Shown one piece after another: positions 42,901 to 49,299 of a stretch of 49,299 bases of DNA. The notes below the pieces were generated by a model, which had not been told where the DNA came from, did no database searches, and worked only from the letters and a program-made list of their open reading frames with translations. The DNA is from Winogradskyella sp. (GTDB taxonomy: Bacteria; Bacteroidota; Bacteroidia; Flavobacteriales; Flavobacteriaceae), in assembly GCF_013213975.1 (NCBI RefSeq), contig NZ_JABSST010000012.1, positions 1-49,299 on the forward strand. The letters are read 5' to 3'. The position numbers and the translations under genes are program-made. Within the stretch, counting starts at the first letter, position 1; each line of letters opens with the position of its first letter.

Positions 42901-44871
42901 ACCTTAGCATTTATTACGGGTACCTTAGATAGTTGGTCTATGGAAATCTGTGGCGTTCCACAATTGGATAATGATAATGATGGTATTCCAAACGATTCAG
43001 ACAACTGCCCTGATATCGCTAATTTTGATCAAGAAGATTTAGACGGTGATAATATTGGTGACGTTTGTGATGACGATATGGATGGGGATGGTATTCCAAA
43101 TGATACAGATAACTGTCCAATGATTGCAAATGCTGATCAAGCGGATTCCAATGGAAATGGTATTGGTGACGTTTGTGATACCTTATGTGATACATTTAGT
43201 GCAGCTGATACTCCTGTTAGTATTCCTGATAATACTGCTGCTGGTATAGATTCTAATATTGATTTTTCAAGTGCTTTCTTAATTACAGATGTCAATGTTA
43301 CAGTTAATATTACTCACACGTTTGATGGTGATTTAACGCTCACCTTAACAAGTCCATCAGGAACATCCATAGTCTTATCCGACCAAAACGGTGGTGGAGG
43401 TAATAACTATACAGGCACCTTATTCGATGACGATGCAGATAACGCTATTCAAGGAGGAGCACCACCATTTACAGGTGCATTTATTCCAGAGCAACCATTG
43501 TCTACCTTCAATGGTGAGCTTTCAGGTGGTGTATGGACACTTAATGTTGCCGATAGTGCAGGTGCAGATGTTGGAACTATAGACAGTTGGACTATTGAAG
43601 TCTGTGGATTCGAACAAGAAGATTTAGATGATGATGGTATTCCAAATGACGAGGATAACTGTCCTAATATTGCCAATACAGATCAAGCTGATTTAGATGG
43701 TGACGGAATCGGTGATGTTTGTGACGACGATATTGATGGTGATGGTATTCCTAATGCTGATGATAATTGTCCTGAAAATGCTAATCCAGATCAAACGGAT
43801 TTTGATGGAGATGGTATAGGCGATGAGTGTGATGAAGAATGTACTAACGAAACGTCTTTAGATACACCAATAGTAATTGCAGATTCTGGTGCCAACGCTG
43901 ATTATTTTGCAACGATAGAAATTGTTGAGAGCTTAATTATTAGCGATGTTAATGTGTCGGTTAACATAGAACACGATTGGGATTCGGATTTAAATATTTC
44001 TATTACTAGTCCAGATGGTGTTACTGTTGATTTATCATCTGGTAACGGTGGTAGTGGCGATGACTATATTGATACTATTTTTGATGACGATGCAACCTCG
44101 CCGATTACAGGAGGTGCACCTCCATTTACAGGATCGTTTCAACCAGAAGGTGACCTGAATGATTTTAATGGGGATCTCTCTAATGGAACTTGGGTCATAA
44201 CCGTATCAGATACATTTGGTGCCTTAGACGGAGGTATAATTAATGCATTATCAATAGAGGTCTGTGGAACTAGAGATCCTAATGATTTTGATGGAGATAC
44301 CATTTTTAATGATGAAGACAACTGCCCTGTAAATGCTAATACAGATCAGTCGGATATTGATGGAGATGGTATTGGTGATGTTTGTGATGACGATATGGAT
44401 GGTGATGGAATCTTAAACGTCAATGATAACTGTCCAACAATTGCTAATGCAGATCAAGCTGATAATGATCTTGACGGTATTGGTGATGTTTGTGATGACG
44501 ATGACGACGATGATGGAGTGCTAGATGTAGACGATAACTGTCCATTAGAACCAAACTCAGATCAATCCGATTTAGATGGTGACGGTCAAGGTGATGTTTG
44601 TGATGATATGATTGCCAATGATGTTTTAACACCAAATGGCGATGGTATTAACGATACATGGATTATTATTAATGCAGAGCGTTTCCCAAGCGCAAACATA
44701 AAGGTTTACAATAGATGGGGTAAAGAGGTATTTAGTACTAAGGGCTATAACAATGATTGGAATGGGTCTTACAATGGCGATACTTTACCAACGGGATCGT
44801 ATTATTATAGTATTGATCAAAACGGTGATGGTACGGTTGTACTAACAGGATGGCTATACTTAACCCTTTAA
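39928..44871 (+). CDS. T9SS type B secreted reprolysin-like zinc metalloprotease with P-domains and TSP3 repeats
   Basis: 1647 aa from ATG 39928; this gives a clean signal peptide (ending SVFAQQ), and an earlier TTG at 39847 is rejected. A propeptide (about 25-190) leads to an M12B-like metalloprotease domain with HEIGHQMGGNH at 349-359 (zinc ligands His349, His353, His359). A PKD/REJ-like region (about 427-560), Ig/FN3-like modules (about 570-868) and three proprotein-convertase P-domains (about 871-1011, 1088-1229 and 1306-1449) follow. These are separated by Cys/Asp-rich thrombospondin type 3 repeats (D-x-D-x-DGIPND..DNCP). The last 80 residues are the gliding-motility/CHU-type C-terminal domain (NGDGINDTW, VYNRWGKEVF, GSYYYSID). 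Expected on the cell surface or secreted. Confidence 0.92.
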   Translation: MKTKLHFVLSLSMFLSVFSVFAQQGYWQKSDKSTLNGNSEKTLNEKFYQTYQLDLDAFKAQLVNAPMRSATITNSNTNVFLPNIKGELEQFRVVEAPVLSQELSELYPEIKTYLGFSTDQPGVRARFSVTPQGLQTMVTYPDGPMNFTVPLSKTDNTSYIVYTREARSEVEKTFDCSVEDEFLRIDTNDLGNRDADDQILRTFRIAISTNGEYTEFWDDGDNTNGDAQADALAQVVSTLNRSNEVFEVDMAVTFTLVTGTEIIYPDPASDPYTGGFNAQLQATLTSVVGESNYDIGHLFAYGGNNGNAGCIGCVCVDGQKGSGFSSHSFLDNDGGPYMSDFFDIDYVPHEIGHQMGGNHTWSFGSEGTGVNAEPGSGTTIMGYAGITGADDVQDHSDPYFHYYSILQILTNLETRTCWDGTAITNNPPVADAGSDYTIPTGTAFVLRGTSTDADGGDIHTYTWEQIDDGVTGSGNFGPNKVTGPVWRSRPPSTSPDRYMPIIERVVAGQLSESNPVETVDNSSWETVSDVGRALNFALTVRDRSEANGVGQTPQSDYDTMTVNVEGSAGPFVVTSQTTNVTWDAGSTQTVTWDVAGTDGGAVNTPTVNILLSIDGGFTYPFVMATDVPNDGSHNVTVPITGGDSTTARVKVEGNNNIFYAINSTNFSLQESEFVLNVADTSIDVCTPDDVVYNFTYNTFLGFTDVTNFSATGLPAGTTATFSPTSASADGTDVTVTVSGTGSLAVGNYPFTLVGTSGALTQTVDVDFNVYDTNLATLNLVFPADGAVDVDATSITFTWDADSNATAYEIDIATDSGFTAIVAGAVVNDPSFTTASLDVVTEYFWRVRGVNDCGSGAYSEASFTTANIICGNYDSTDGPIDIPDANTFGINSVINVPTTAIITDINVTVNITHPWTEDVTIKLIAPDGTELLLSAGNGADGDNYTDTVFDSDAGTPIGAGTAPFTGSFQPEEDLGALNGSFSGGDWTLNVSDTLAFITGTLDSWSMEICGVPQLDNDNDGIPNDSDNCPDIANFDQEDLDGDNIGDVCDDDMDGDGIPNDTDNCPMIANADQADSNGNGIGDVCDTLCDTFSAADTPVSIPDNTAAGIDSNIDFSSAFLITDVNVTVNITHTFDGDLTLTLTSPSGTSIVLSDQNGGGGNNYTGTLFDDDADNAIQGGAPPFTGAFIPEQPLSTFNGELSGGVWTLNVADSAGADVGTIDSWTIEVCGFEQEDLDDDGIPNDEDNCPNIANTDQADLDGDGIGDVCDDDIDGDGIPNADDNCPENANPDQTDFDGDGIGDECDEECTNETSLDTPIVIADSGANADYFATIEIVESLIISDVNVSVNIEHDWDSDLNISITSPDGVTVDLSSGNGGSGDDYIDTIFDDDATSPITGGAPPFTGSFQPEGDLNDFNGDLSNGTWVITVSDTFGALDGGIINALSIEVCGTRDPNDFDGDTIFNDEDNCPVNANTDQSDIDGDGIGDVCDDDMDGDGILNVNDNCPTIANADQADNDLDGIGDVCDDDDDDDGVLDVDDNCPLEPNSDQSDLDGDGQGDVCDDMIANDVLTPNGDGINDTWIIINAERFPSANIKVYNRWGKEVFSTKGYNNDWNGSYNGDTLPTGSYYYSIDQNGDGTVVLTGWLYLTL
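42538..44610 (+). repeat. Three internal P-domain plus TSP3 repeat units
   Basis: Within the metalloprotease gene, three copies of a unit are recognisable by recurring phrases: DVNVTVNITH or DVNVSVNIEH, FTG[SA]F[QI]PE, W[TV][LI][NT]V[SA]D, and [DS]xW[ST][IM]E[IV]CG. Each is followed by an Asp/Asn/Cys-rich stretch with D-x-D-x-DGIxN[DAV] and DNCP. The TSP3 parts lie at about 42963-43180, 43615-43840 and 44276-44610. Unit length is about 650-770 nt. Confidence 0.85.
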
Positions 44872-44891
44872 TTGCATATAACTTAAATAAA

Positions 44892-45803
44892 ATGAAAACA
44901 ATGAATTTTTATAAAAACACCGTATTAATAGTTGCGATTCTTTTGTTTGGGTCTGTATATGCTCAACAAGAACCAAATTATTCATTATATCGCTATATGA
45001 TGAATGTAATTAATCCAGCATATGCTGGAGCCGATGGTAATACTAGCTTGACGTCTAATTTTAGAAGTCAGTGGCTTAGTATCCAAGGAGCTCCTGAAAC
45101 ACAGAGTTTTTTCTATACACAGCCTATTGGAGATAAAATAGGCATTGGAATTTCTTTAGTCAGTGACCAAGTCTTTATTGAAAACCAAACAAGTATCAAT
45201 ATTGATTTTTCATATAGATTACAAATCTCTGAAGCTACCAATCTATATTTAGGATTAAAAGCTGGTGGAGGTACCTATGATATTGAACGCAATAATCTGG
45301 CAAACTTAGGATTTCAGTCAGATCCAGCTTTGAATAATCTCGATACTGGATTTAGACCAAATTTTGGTGCAGGAGCTTACTTAAAGCATGATAAATATTT
45401 TCTGTCCTTATCCGTACCAAGTATTCTTTCTAGCGAGCGAATTGATGAGTCCGAAGGGCGTGTTACTCAAGCTACAGAGGAGGCTCATGTTTATTTATCT
45501 GGTGGTTATAACTTTGCAATTAGCGAAAATACAGCGTTTAGACCGTCGGCTATGCTAAGGTATGTCAGCGGCTCCCCTTTATCTGCCGATATCACGGCAG
45601 CATTTAGATTCTACGATAGATTTGAATTTGGTGCAGCTTACAGAACAGATGAAGCTTTTGCTGGTTTAATGATGATAAATTTGGCCGATTGGATGGATGT
45701 AGGTTATGCTTATGAAAGCTCAACAAGAGATGAAATCTCAAATTTGAGTAATGGTACTCATGAAGTATTTATTAAGTTTAATTTTAAGAAAAAGTCTAAT
45801 TAA
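44892..45803 (+). CDS. PorP/SprF family type IX secretion membrane protein
   Basis: 303 aa from ATG 44892 (the earlier frame overlaps the protease end). Signal peptide about 1-23 (SVYAQQEP), then the PorP/SprF core: PNYSLYRYMMNVINPAYAGA, SFRSQWLSIQGAPETQSF-like segment, PIGDKIGIGISLV and beta-barrel strands to the C-terminus ending FKFNFKKK-like. It lies 20 nt after the protease gene, so it is co-transcribed with it. SprF-like partners serve type B CTD cargo proteins, probably as the outer-membrane anchor or release partner. Confidence 0.93.
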   Translation: MKTMNFYKNTVLIVAILLFGSVYAQQEPNYSLYRYMMNVINPAYAGADGNTSLTSNFRSQWLSIQGAPETQSFFYTQPIGDKIGIGISLVSDQVFIENQTSINIDFSYRLQISEATNLYLGLKAGGGTYDIERNNLANLGFQSDPALNNLDTGFRPNFGAGAYLKHDKYFLSLSVPSILSSERIDESEGRVTQATEEAHVYLSGGYNFAISENTAFRPSAMLRYVSGSPLSADITAAFRFYDRFEFGAAYRTDEAFAGLMMINLADWMDVGYAYESSTRDEISNLSNGTHEVFIKFNFKKKSN

Positions 45804-45829
45804 TAGACCTCACCCCCTGGATAACAAAA

Positions 45830-45855
45830 AAAAGGACTGCTTTTGCAGTCCTTTT
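45830..45855. terminator. Bidirectional terminator between porP-like gene and pth
   Basis: A perfect 11-bp stem (AAAAGGACTGC / GCAGTCCTTTT) with a TTTT loop and A/T-runs on both sides, touching the pth stop codon. Confidence 0.92.
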
Positions 45856-46487
45856 TATTTTCCATTATATTGATTCATGGTATTATTAACTCCTGCAAAA
45901 GCAAAGGACTTTATGAGTTCTGAAGATACTTTTAAACGTTCATCTAATAAAGCCGATTCCTCTTCATTCCATTTACCGAGCACATAATCTACTTGTCGAC
46001 CTTTGCTAAAAGCGTTACTGATTCCAAATCTAAAGCGATTGTATTTAGTGGTTTGTAGTTTGTCTTGGATATCCTTTAATCCATTATGACCTCCATCACT
46101 ACCTTTTGTTTTTAAACGTAGGGTGCCAAATGGTAAATTGAGATCATCTGTAATTACGAGTAAGTTGGTTAGTGGAATCTTCTCCTTATCTAACCAATAT
46201 TTTACGGCTTTTCCACTAAGATTCATAAAGGTACTCGGCTTTAATAATAACAGTGAGCGACCTTTAACGTTCATAGTGGTTAATGCGCCGAGTTTTGCAG
46301 ATTTAAAACTTATGGCTTCTTGCTCAGCGATATAATCGAGTACTTTAAACCCAATATTATGTCGGGTGTCACTATATTCTGTACCTATATTTCCAAGTCC
46401 TACAATTAAGAATTTTTTCATTCTGTCGTCTTCATTAAGATAGGGTTTATTACTAATACCCAGCCAAGTTGTTATACGCCTAAACAT
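45855..46487 (-). CDS. pth: Peptidyl-tRNA hydrolase
   Basis: 210 aa. MKKFLIVGLGNIG (residues 23-35) begins the Pth fold; TRHNIGFKVLDYI contains the catalytic His, LKPSTFMNLSG and DDLNLPFGTLRLKTKGSDGGHNGLK follow. The first 22 residues (RRITTWLGISNKPYLNEDD) precede the usual start; such extensions occur in flavobacterial Pth, but the true start could be ATG 46421. It recycles peptidyl-tRNA. Same strand as rplY, separated by a terminator. Confidence 0.96.
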   Translation of the reverse strand: MFRRITTWLGISNKPYLNEDDRMKKFLIVGLGNIGTEYSDTRHNIGFKVLDYIAEQEAISFKSAKLGALTTMNVKGRSLLLLKPSTFMNLSGKAVKYWLDKEKIPLTNLLVITDDLNLPFGTLRLKTKGSDGGHNGLKDIQDKLQTTKYNRFRFGISNAFSKGRQVDYVLGKWNEEESALLDERLKVSSELIKSFAFAGVNNTMNQYNGK

Positions 46488-46504
46488 TCTAATGTAAAAA
46501 TAAA

Positions 46505-46531
46505 AAAAGCATTCTGGTTAAGAATGCTTTT
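46505..46531 (-). terminator. Hairpin downstream of rplY
   Basis: An 11-bp perfect stem (AAAAGCATTCT / AGAATGCTTTT) with a 5-nt loop and a T-run on the minus strand. It ends rplY transcripts or attenuates read-through into pth. Confidence 0.88.
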
Positions 46532-46553
46532 AATTATCTCAATTAAAATTGAT

Positions 46554-47183
46554 TTATTCTTGAGCTGCTTCAGCCGCTGGTGCAGCATCTGCTGTTGTTT
46601 CGTCATCCTCATCTTCATCATCTTCAACAGACATTGATGCTCTAGATCGTCTAACCTGACATACTACTGTATTATCTGGATGTAAGAATTGGTAATCTTC
46701 ATTTTCTAACTCAGTAATGTAAAGCTTGTTTCCAATTTTTAACGGAGTAATATCTACTTCAATAAAATCTGGTAATTTAGAAGGAATAGCTTTAACTTTA
46801 AGTTTACGGTAAGGTCTTCTTAAAACACCACCGTTTAATACACCTTTAGACGTTCCTACGATTTGCACAGGAATCTCCATAGTGATTTCTTTGTTTTCGA
46901 AAGTTTGATAGAAATCGACGTGTAAGATTCTATCGGTTACTGGATGAAACTGAATGTCTTGCATGATTGCATTGTAAGTTTCACCATTATCTAAGGCAAT
47001 CACAACTGTATGCGCGTTTGGTGTGTATACAAGTTTAGAGAATGCCAACTCTGGTGCAGAGAAATGTAATGGCTTGTCTCCTCCGTATATAACGCAAGGA
47101 ACCTGACCAGCATTACGTAAGGCTTTCGTTGCCGACTTACCTACGCTTTCTCTTTGAGATCCATTGATTGTAATTGATTTCAT
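46554..47183 (-). CDS. rplY: 50S ribosomal protein L25 (general stress protein Ctc type)
   Basis: 209 aa, the long two-domain form. The N-terminal L25 domain (about 1-90, [28 protein letters not shown]) binds 5S rRNA; the C-terminal TL5/CTC beta domain (about 95-180) is followed by an acidic Ala/Glu/Asp-rich tail. Confidence 0.97.
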   Translation of the reverse strand: MKSITINGSQRESVGKSATKALRNAGQVPCVIYGGDKPLHFSAPELAFSKLVYTPNAHTVVIALDNGETYNAIMQDIQFHPVTDRILHVDFYQTFENKEITMEIPVQIVGTSKGVLNGGVLRRPYRKLKVKAIPSKLPDFIEVDITPLKIGNKLYITELENEDYQFLHPDNTVVCQVRRSRASMSVEDDEDEDDETTADAAPAAEAAQE

Positions 47184-47230
47184 TTTAGAAATTGTTTAAT
47201 TTAAATTTAATTACCTCATTTTGAGGGCTG

Positions 47231-47238
47231 CAAATGTA
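47231..47238 (-). promoter_or_regulatory. Putative rplY -7 box (TACATTTG, minus strand)
   Basis: TAnnTTTG match about 50 nt before the rplY ATG; no clear -33 TTG. Confidence 0.45.
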
Positions 47239-47349
47239 AACATATAATAGAGAAATACTAGTGTTTTTCTTGGATTTTTTAACGCTGAACGTTTTGATAG
47301 CATCTCAAGCCATCATTAATGACAACACAGTAGGCTTTAAACCCTGCAA

Positions 47350-48291
47350 TTAGATTACAAATTTGCTACTGATCGATTGGTTGTGGTGTACATTGTACAT
47401 CACTTCAGCAAACAAATCGGCACAACTCAAGACTTTCAGTTTTTTGCTCTTTTGCTTTAAAGGGATAGAGTTGGTAACAATTAACTCCTCAAGTTTAGAA
47501 TTTTCAAGGCGTTCATAAGCACTACCTGATAATACAGGATGCGTACAAATAGCTCTAACACTCTTAGCACCGCGTTCCATCATTAGGTCTGCTGCTTTTG
47601 TTAATGTACCTGCTGTGTCTACCATATCATCCACCAAAACAACATTTTTGCCTGTAACATCACCAATAAGTTCCATATGTGAAATTACATTGGCTTTAGC
47701 CCGTTGCTTGTAACAAATGACAACGTCACTTTTTAAAGCTTTAGAATACGCATACGCACGCTTAGAACCTCCCATGTCAGGAGAAGCGATGGTGAGATTA
47801 TCTAAATTAAGACTTCTCAGATATGGCAAAAAGATGGTTGACGCAAATAAATGATCTACGGGTTTTTCAAAGAACCCTTGAATCTGGTCAGCATGAAGAT
47901 CCATAGTAATGATACGCGTTGCACCAGCCGCTTCCAGCATTTTTGCGATCAGTTTCGCAGCAATCGGCACTCTTGGTTTATCCTTTCTATCCTGTCTAGC
48001 CCAACCAAAATATGGCATAACGGCAGTGATATGTCTTGCAGATGCGCGCTTTGCTGCATCTATCATTAAGAGCATTTCCATGAGGTTACGCGGCTCAGGA
48101 TGGGTAGAACCAATAATAAAAATACGAGTTCCCCTTATAGATTCCTCGTAAGACGGCTGAAATTCTCCGTCGCTATACGTTGAGGTGATAACATTGCCTA
48201 ATTTTACGCCATAAGCAGCGGCAATTTCTTCTGCTAATTCTGTGCTTTGTGTACAAGTAAAAACCTTAGCTTCTGTAATATTGTTAGGCAT
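47350..48291 (-). CDS. prs: Ribose-phosphate pyrophosphokinase
   Basis: 313 aa. The N-terminal segment SDGEFQPSYEESIRGTRIFIIGST is the Prs start. MPYFGWARQDRKDKPR is the ATP-binding flexible loop, TMDLHADQIQGFF contains the metal-binding His, and VVLVDDMVDTAGTL is the PRPP-binding loop. It makes PRPP from ribose-5-phosphate and ATP for nucleotide, His and Trp synthesis. Confidence 0.98.
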   Translation of the reverse strand: MPNNITEAKVFTCTQSTELAEEIAAAYGVKLGNVITSTYSDGEFQPSYEESIRGTRIFIIGSTHPEPRNLMEMLLMIDAAKRASARHITAVMPYFGWARQDRKDKPRVPIAAKLIAKMLEAAGATRIITMDLHADQIQGFFEKPVDHLFASTIFLPYLRSLNLDNLTIASPDMGGSKRAYAYSKALKSDVVICYKQRAKANVISHMELIGDVTGKNVVLVDDMVDTAGTLTKAADLMMERGAKSVRAICTHPVLSGSAYERLENSKLEELIVTNSIPLKQKSKKLKVLSCADLFAEVMYNVHHNQSISSKFVI

Positions 48292-48339
48292 CGGAGTAAG
48301 TAATTAATAAGGGTTGTTAGTTACGTTTTTAGATGGTGT

Positions 48340-48366
48340 CAAATTTAGAAAATAATTTAGTCTCAA
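48340..48366 (-). promoter_or_regulatory. Putative prs promoter (TTG-N16-TAAATTTG, minus strand)
   Basis: TTG (48366-48364), 16 nt, TAAATTTG (48347-48340) on the minus strand, about 50 nt before the prs ATG. Confidence 0.5.
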
Positions 48367-48391
48367 TAGTATAAAAGGGACGTATTTTTAG

Positions 48392-48421
48392 TTGATGAGC
48401 TAAAATAATTTTCTATTTTTG
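48392..48421 (+). promoter_or_regulatory. Promoter of tRNA-Leu (TTG-N19-TATTTTTG)
   Basis: TTG (48392-48394) and TATTTTTG (48414-48421) 19 nt apart, the best consensus match in the window, ending 12 nt before the tRNA. Confidence 0.75.
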
Positions 48422-48433
48422 CTGTCCATTATT

Positions 48434-48515
48434 GCTCAAGTGGCGGAATTGGTAGACGCGCTGGATTCAAAATCCAGTTTCCTCGGAAGTGTGGGTTCGA
48501 TTCCCACCTTGAGTA
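48434..48515 (+). tRNA. tRNA-Leu, anticodon CAA
   Basis: 82 nt, class II. The acceptor stem GCTCAAG pairs with CTTGAGT (one G-T pair at the end), discriminator A at 48515, no encoded CCA. The anticodon stem CTGGA/TCCAG holds loop TTCAAAA, so the anticodon is CAA (reads UUG). A short variable arm (about TTTCCTCGGAAG) and a T-arm GTGGGTTCGATTCCCAC are clear. Confidence 0.97.
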
Positions 48516-48525
48516 CGAATAAATC

Positions 48526-48558
48526 AAAAAGCAAGCAAAACCATAAAGCTTGCTTTTT
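48526..48558 (+). terminator. Terminator after tRNA-Leu
   Basis: An 11-bp stem AAAAAGCAAGC / GCTTGCTTTTT with an 11-nt loop and trailing T. Together with the promoter it makes the tRNA a stand-alone unit. Confidence 0.9.
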
Positions 48559-48693
48559 TGTTTTTGTGTAGTCTAGATATAGTTTTATTGGTGTTTTAGA
48601 TTTTAATACGACAAATCGTTTCATAATATAGTCTATGTGGCTGCCATAAATGCTAATGATGAAAGGAAATAAAATTAATTTTACTTACTCATA

Positions 48694-49053
48694 ATGAAAA
48701 TTGTCAAAAAATATTTCCCTTTAATAATCGCTGGCGTAGCATTAGTCATTTATTTTAGTTTGAGAACAAAAAAAGACTCCGATTTAGATAATTATTCCAT
48801 TAAATCTGTGGCAAAGGTTTATAAACTACTCAGAGATACTTATGTGTATTCCCAATATAGATATGAGTTTTTTTATAAAGGAAAAAGATACACTGCTCAG
48901 AGAGGTTTAGGTGAGTTCGATGCTAAAACTGTTATTAATAACTTTTATGAAGTTGAATTTTTGCCAGAAAACCCGGAAACTATTAGAATTAATTTAAACC
49001 TTAGGGTAAATGATTCGCAAAGGATATTAAATGCTGGTTTTAAAAAAGAATAA
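48694..49053 (+). CDS. Small membrane-anchored hypothetical protein
   Basis: 119 aa. An N-terminal helix (YFPLIIAGVALVIYFSL) is followed by a charged TKKDSD linker and a compact domain (YRYEFFYKGKRYTA, VEFLPENPETIRINL). Similar small flavobacterial proteins have a beta-rich domain after one helix, orientation unknown. No catalytic motif. Function unknown. Confidence 0.75.
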   Translation: MKIVKKYFPLIIAGVALVIYFSLRTKKDSDLDNYSIKSVAKVYKLLRDTYVYSQYRYEFFYKGKRYTAQRGLGEFDAKTVINNFYEVEFLPENPETIRINLNLRVNDSQRILNAGFKKE

Positions 49054-49191
49054 AATAGACGCAATATTTAGTTTCTATTTTTATGACCTACTTTTAATTA
49101 ATATTATTTTTTGGTAACTGTTAGTTTTACAGATCCTTGGTATATTTTTTGTGGCATTTTAGAGGTTAATACACTACAAATCAATGCTATT

Positions 49192-49299
49192 ATGACTCAA
49201 AAATTTTTTTTCATTGGCTGCTTTTTTTTATTAGGTATAGCCCAGGGTAATTCTCAAGCAAATCTAGATTGTAAAACTAAATTGTCCTTATTTCATCCC
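49192..49299 (+). CDS. Exported protein, 3' end cut by the window
   Basis: ATG 49192 opens a frame to the window end (36 codons). A hydrophobic signal peptide (FFFIGCFFLLGIAQGNS) is followed by QANLDCKTKLSLFHP. The single cysteine just after the signal resembles exported flavobacterial proteins with paired cysteines, but the visible part is too short to name the family. Confidence 0.65.
   Translation, partial: MTQKFFFIGCFFLLGIAQGNSQANLDCKTKLSLFHP

Noticed and set aside
42234-44321. Several ORFs of 60-83 aa opposite the metalloprotease repeats
   Set aside because: Periodic P-domain and TSP3 codons leave antisense frames open; they lack coding character.
42538-44610. Tandem DNA repeat as CRISPR or mobile element
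   Set aside because: The repeats are in-frame protein-coding modules of unequal length and divergence, with no spacer structure.
48436-48624. 62-aa minus-strand ORF with VGIEPTLPRKLDFESSAS
   Set aside because: It is antisense to tRNA-Leu and its terminator; this is a well-known artefact of frames running through tRNA genes.

Overview
The window looks like a chromosomal segment from a low-GC marine member of the Flavobacteriaceae (Bacteroidota). The evidence is the gene content: a complete bat aerotolerance operon, a type IX secretion substrate with its PorP/SprF-like partner, an OlsF-like two-domain acyltransferase, and DUF4286 and HTTM proteins. Promoters also fit the Bacteroidota pattern (TTG, about 16-21 nt, TAnnTTTG), and Shine-Dalgarno sites are weak or absent. 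Genus cannot be fixed by reading alone (inference).

Layout. 1-7911: 3' part of a DUF4381-like gene, then batA, batB, a decaying secreted-protein gene, batC, a short batD paralogue, batD and batE. 7967-10423: small anchored acidic protein, SulP anion transporter, and a protein resembling iota-type carbonic anhydrases (COG4337), a likely bicarbonate module. 10476-14636: CvpA-like protein, conserved hypotheticals, pheS, gpsA and two small frameshifted pseudogenes. 14770-22242: lipoprotein, a TIMP-like/TonB-C-like secreted protein, a TlpA-type thioredoxin, a DMT exporter and mfd. 22343-28528: TerB-like protein, fbp, GNAT, aspartate kinase, OlsF-like acyltransferase and a CarboxypepD_reg-like protein. 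28582-39824, all minus strand: two LEA-like helical proteins (one with a membrane domain), a decayed LuxR-type regulator, D-2-hydroxyacid dehydrogenase, cupin, mgtE, rsmA, a 63-aa membrane protein, DUF4286, a TPR protein, a hairpin plus a 22-codon micro-ORF, serS, an HTTM protein and ribF. 39928-45803: a 1647-aa secreted metalloprotease with three P-domains, thrombospondin type 3 repeats and a type B T9SS C-terminal domain, followed by porP/sprF. 45855-49299: pth, rplY, prs, tRNA-Leu(CAA), a small membrane protein and the start of another exported protein.

How the genes work together. The Bat proteins are predicted to form a membrane/periplasmic complex of vWA, TPR and BatD subunits. The SulP pair would move and hydrate inorganic carbon. 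The metalloprotease/PorP pair is a T9SS cargo with its dedicated outer-membrane partner. Most of the remainder is housekeeping: translation (pheS, serS, pth, rplY, rsmA, tRNA), repair (mfd), gluconeogenesis (fbp), phospholipid precursor (gpsA), flavin (ribF), PRPP (prs) and Mg2+ (mgtE).

Four small genes (3190-3696, 12526-12854, 13354-13631, 29679-29982) show in-frame stops or frameshifts while every large neighbour is intact. This suggests ongoing loss of accessory genes. I found no CRISPR array, insertion sequence, prophage or rRNA. The least ordinary items are the SulP/COG4337 pair with its altered HGSH motif, the three-P-domain T9SS protease, and the micro-ORF/terminator locus upstream of serS.
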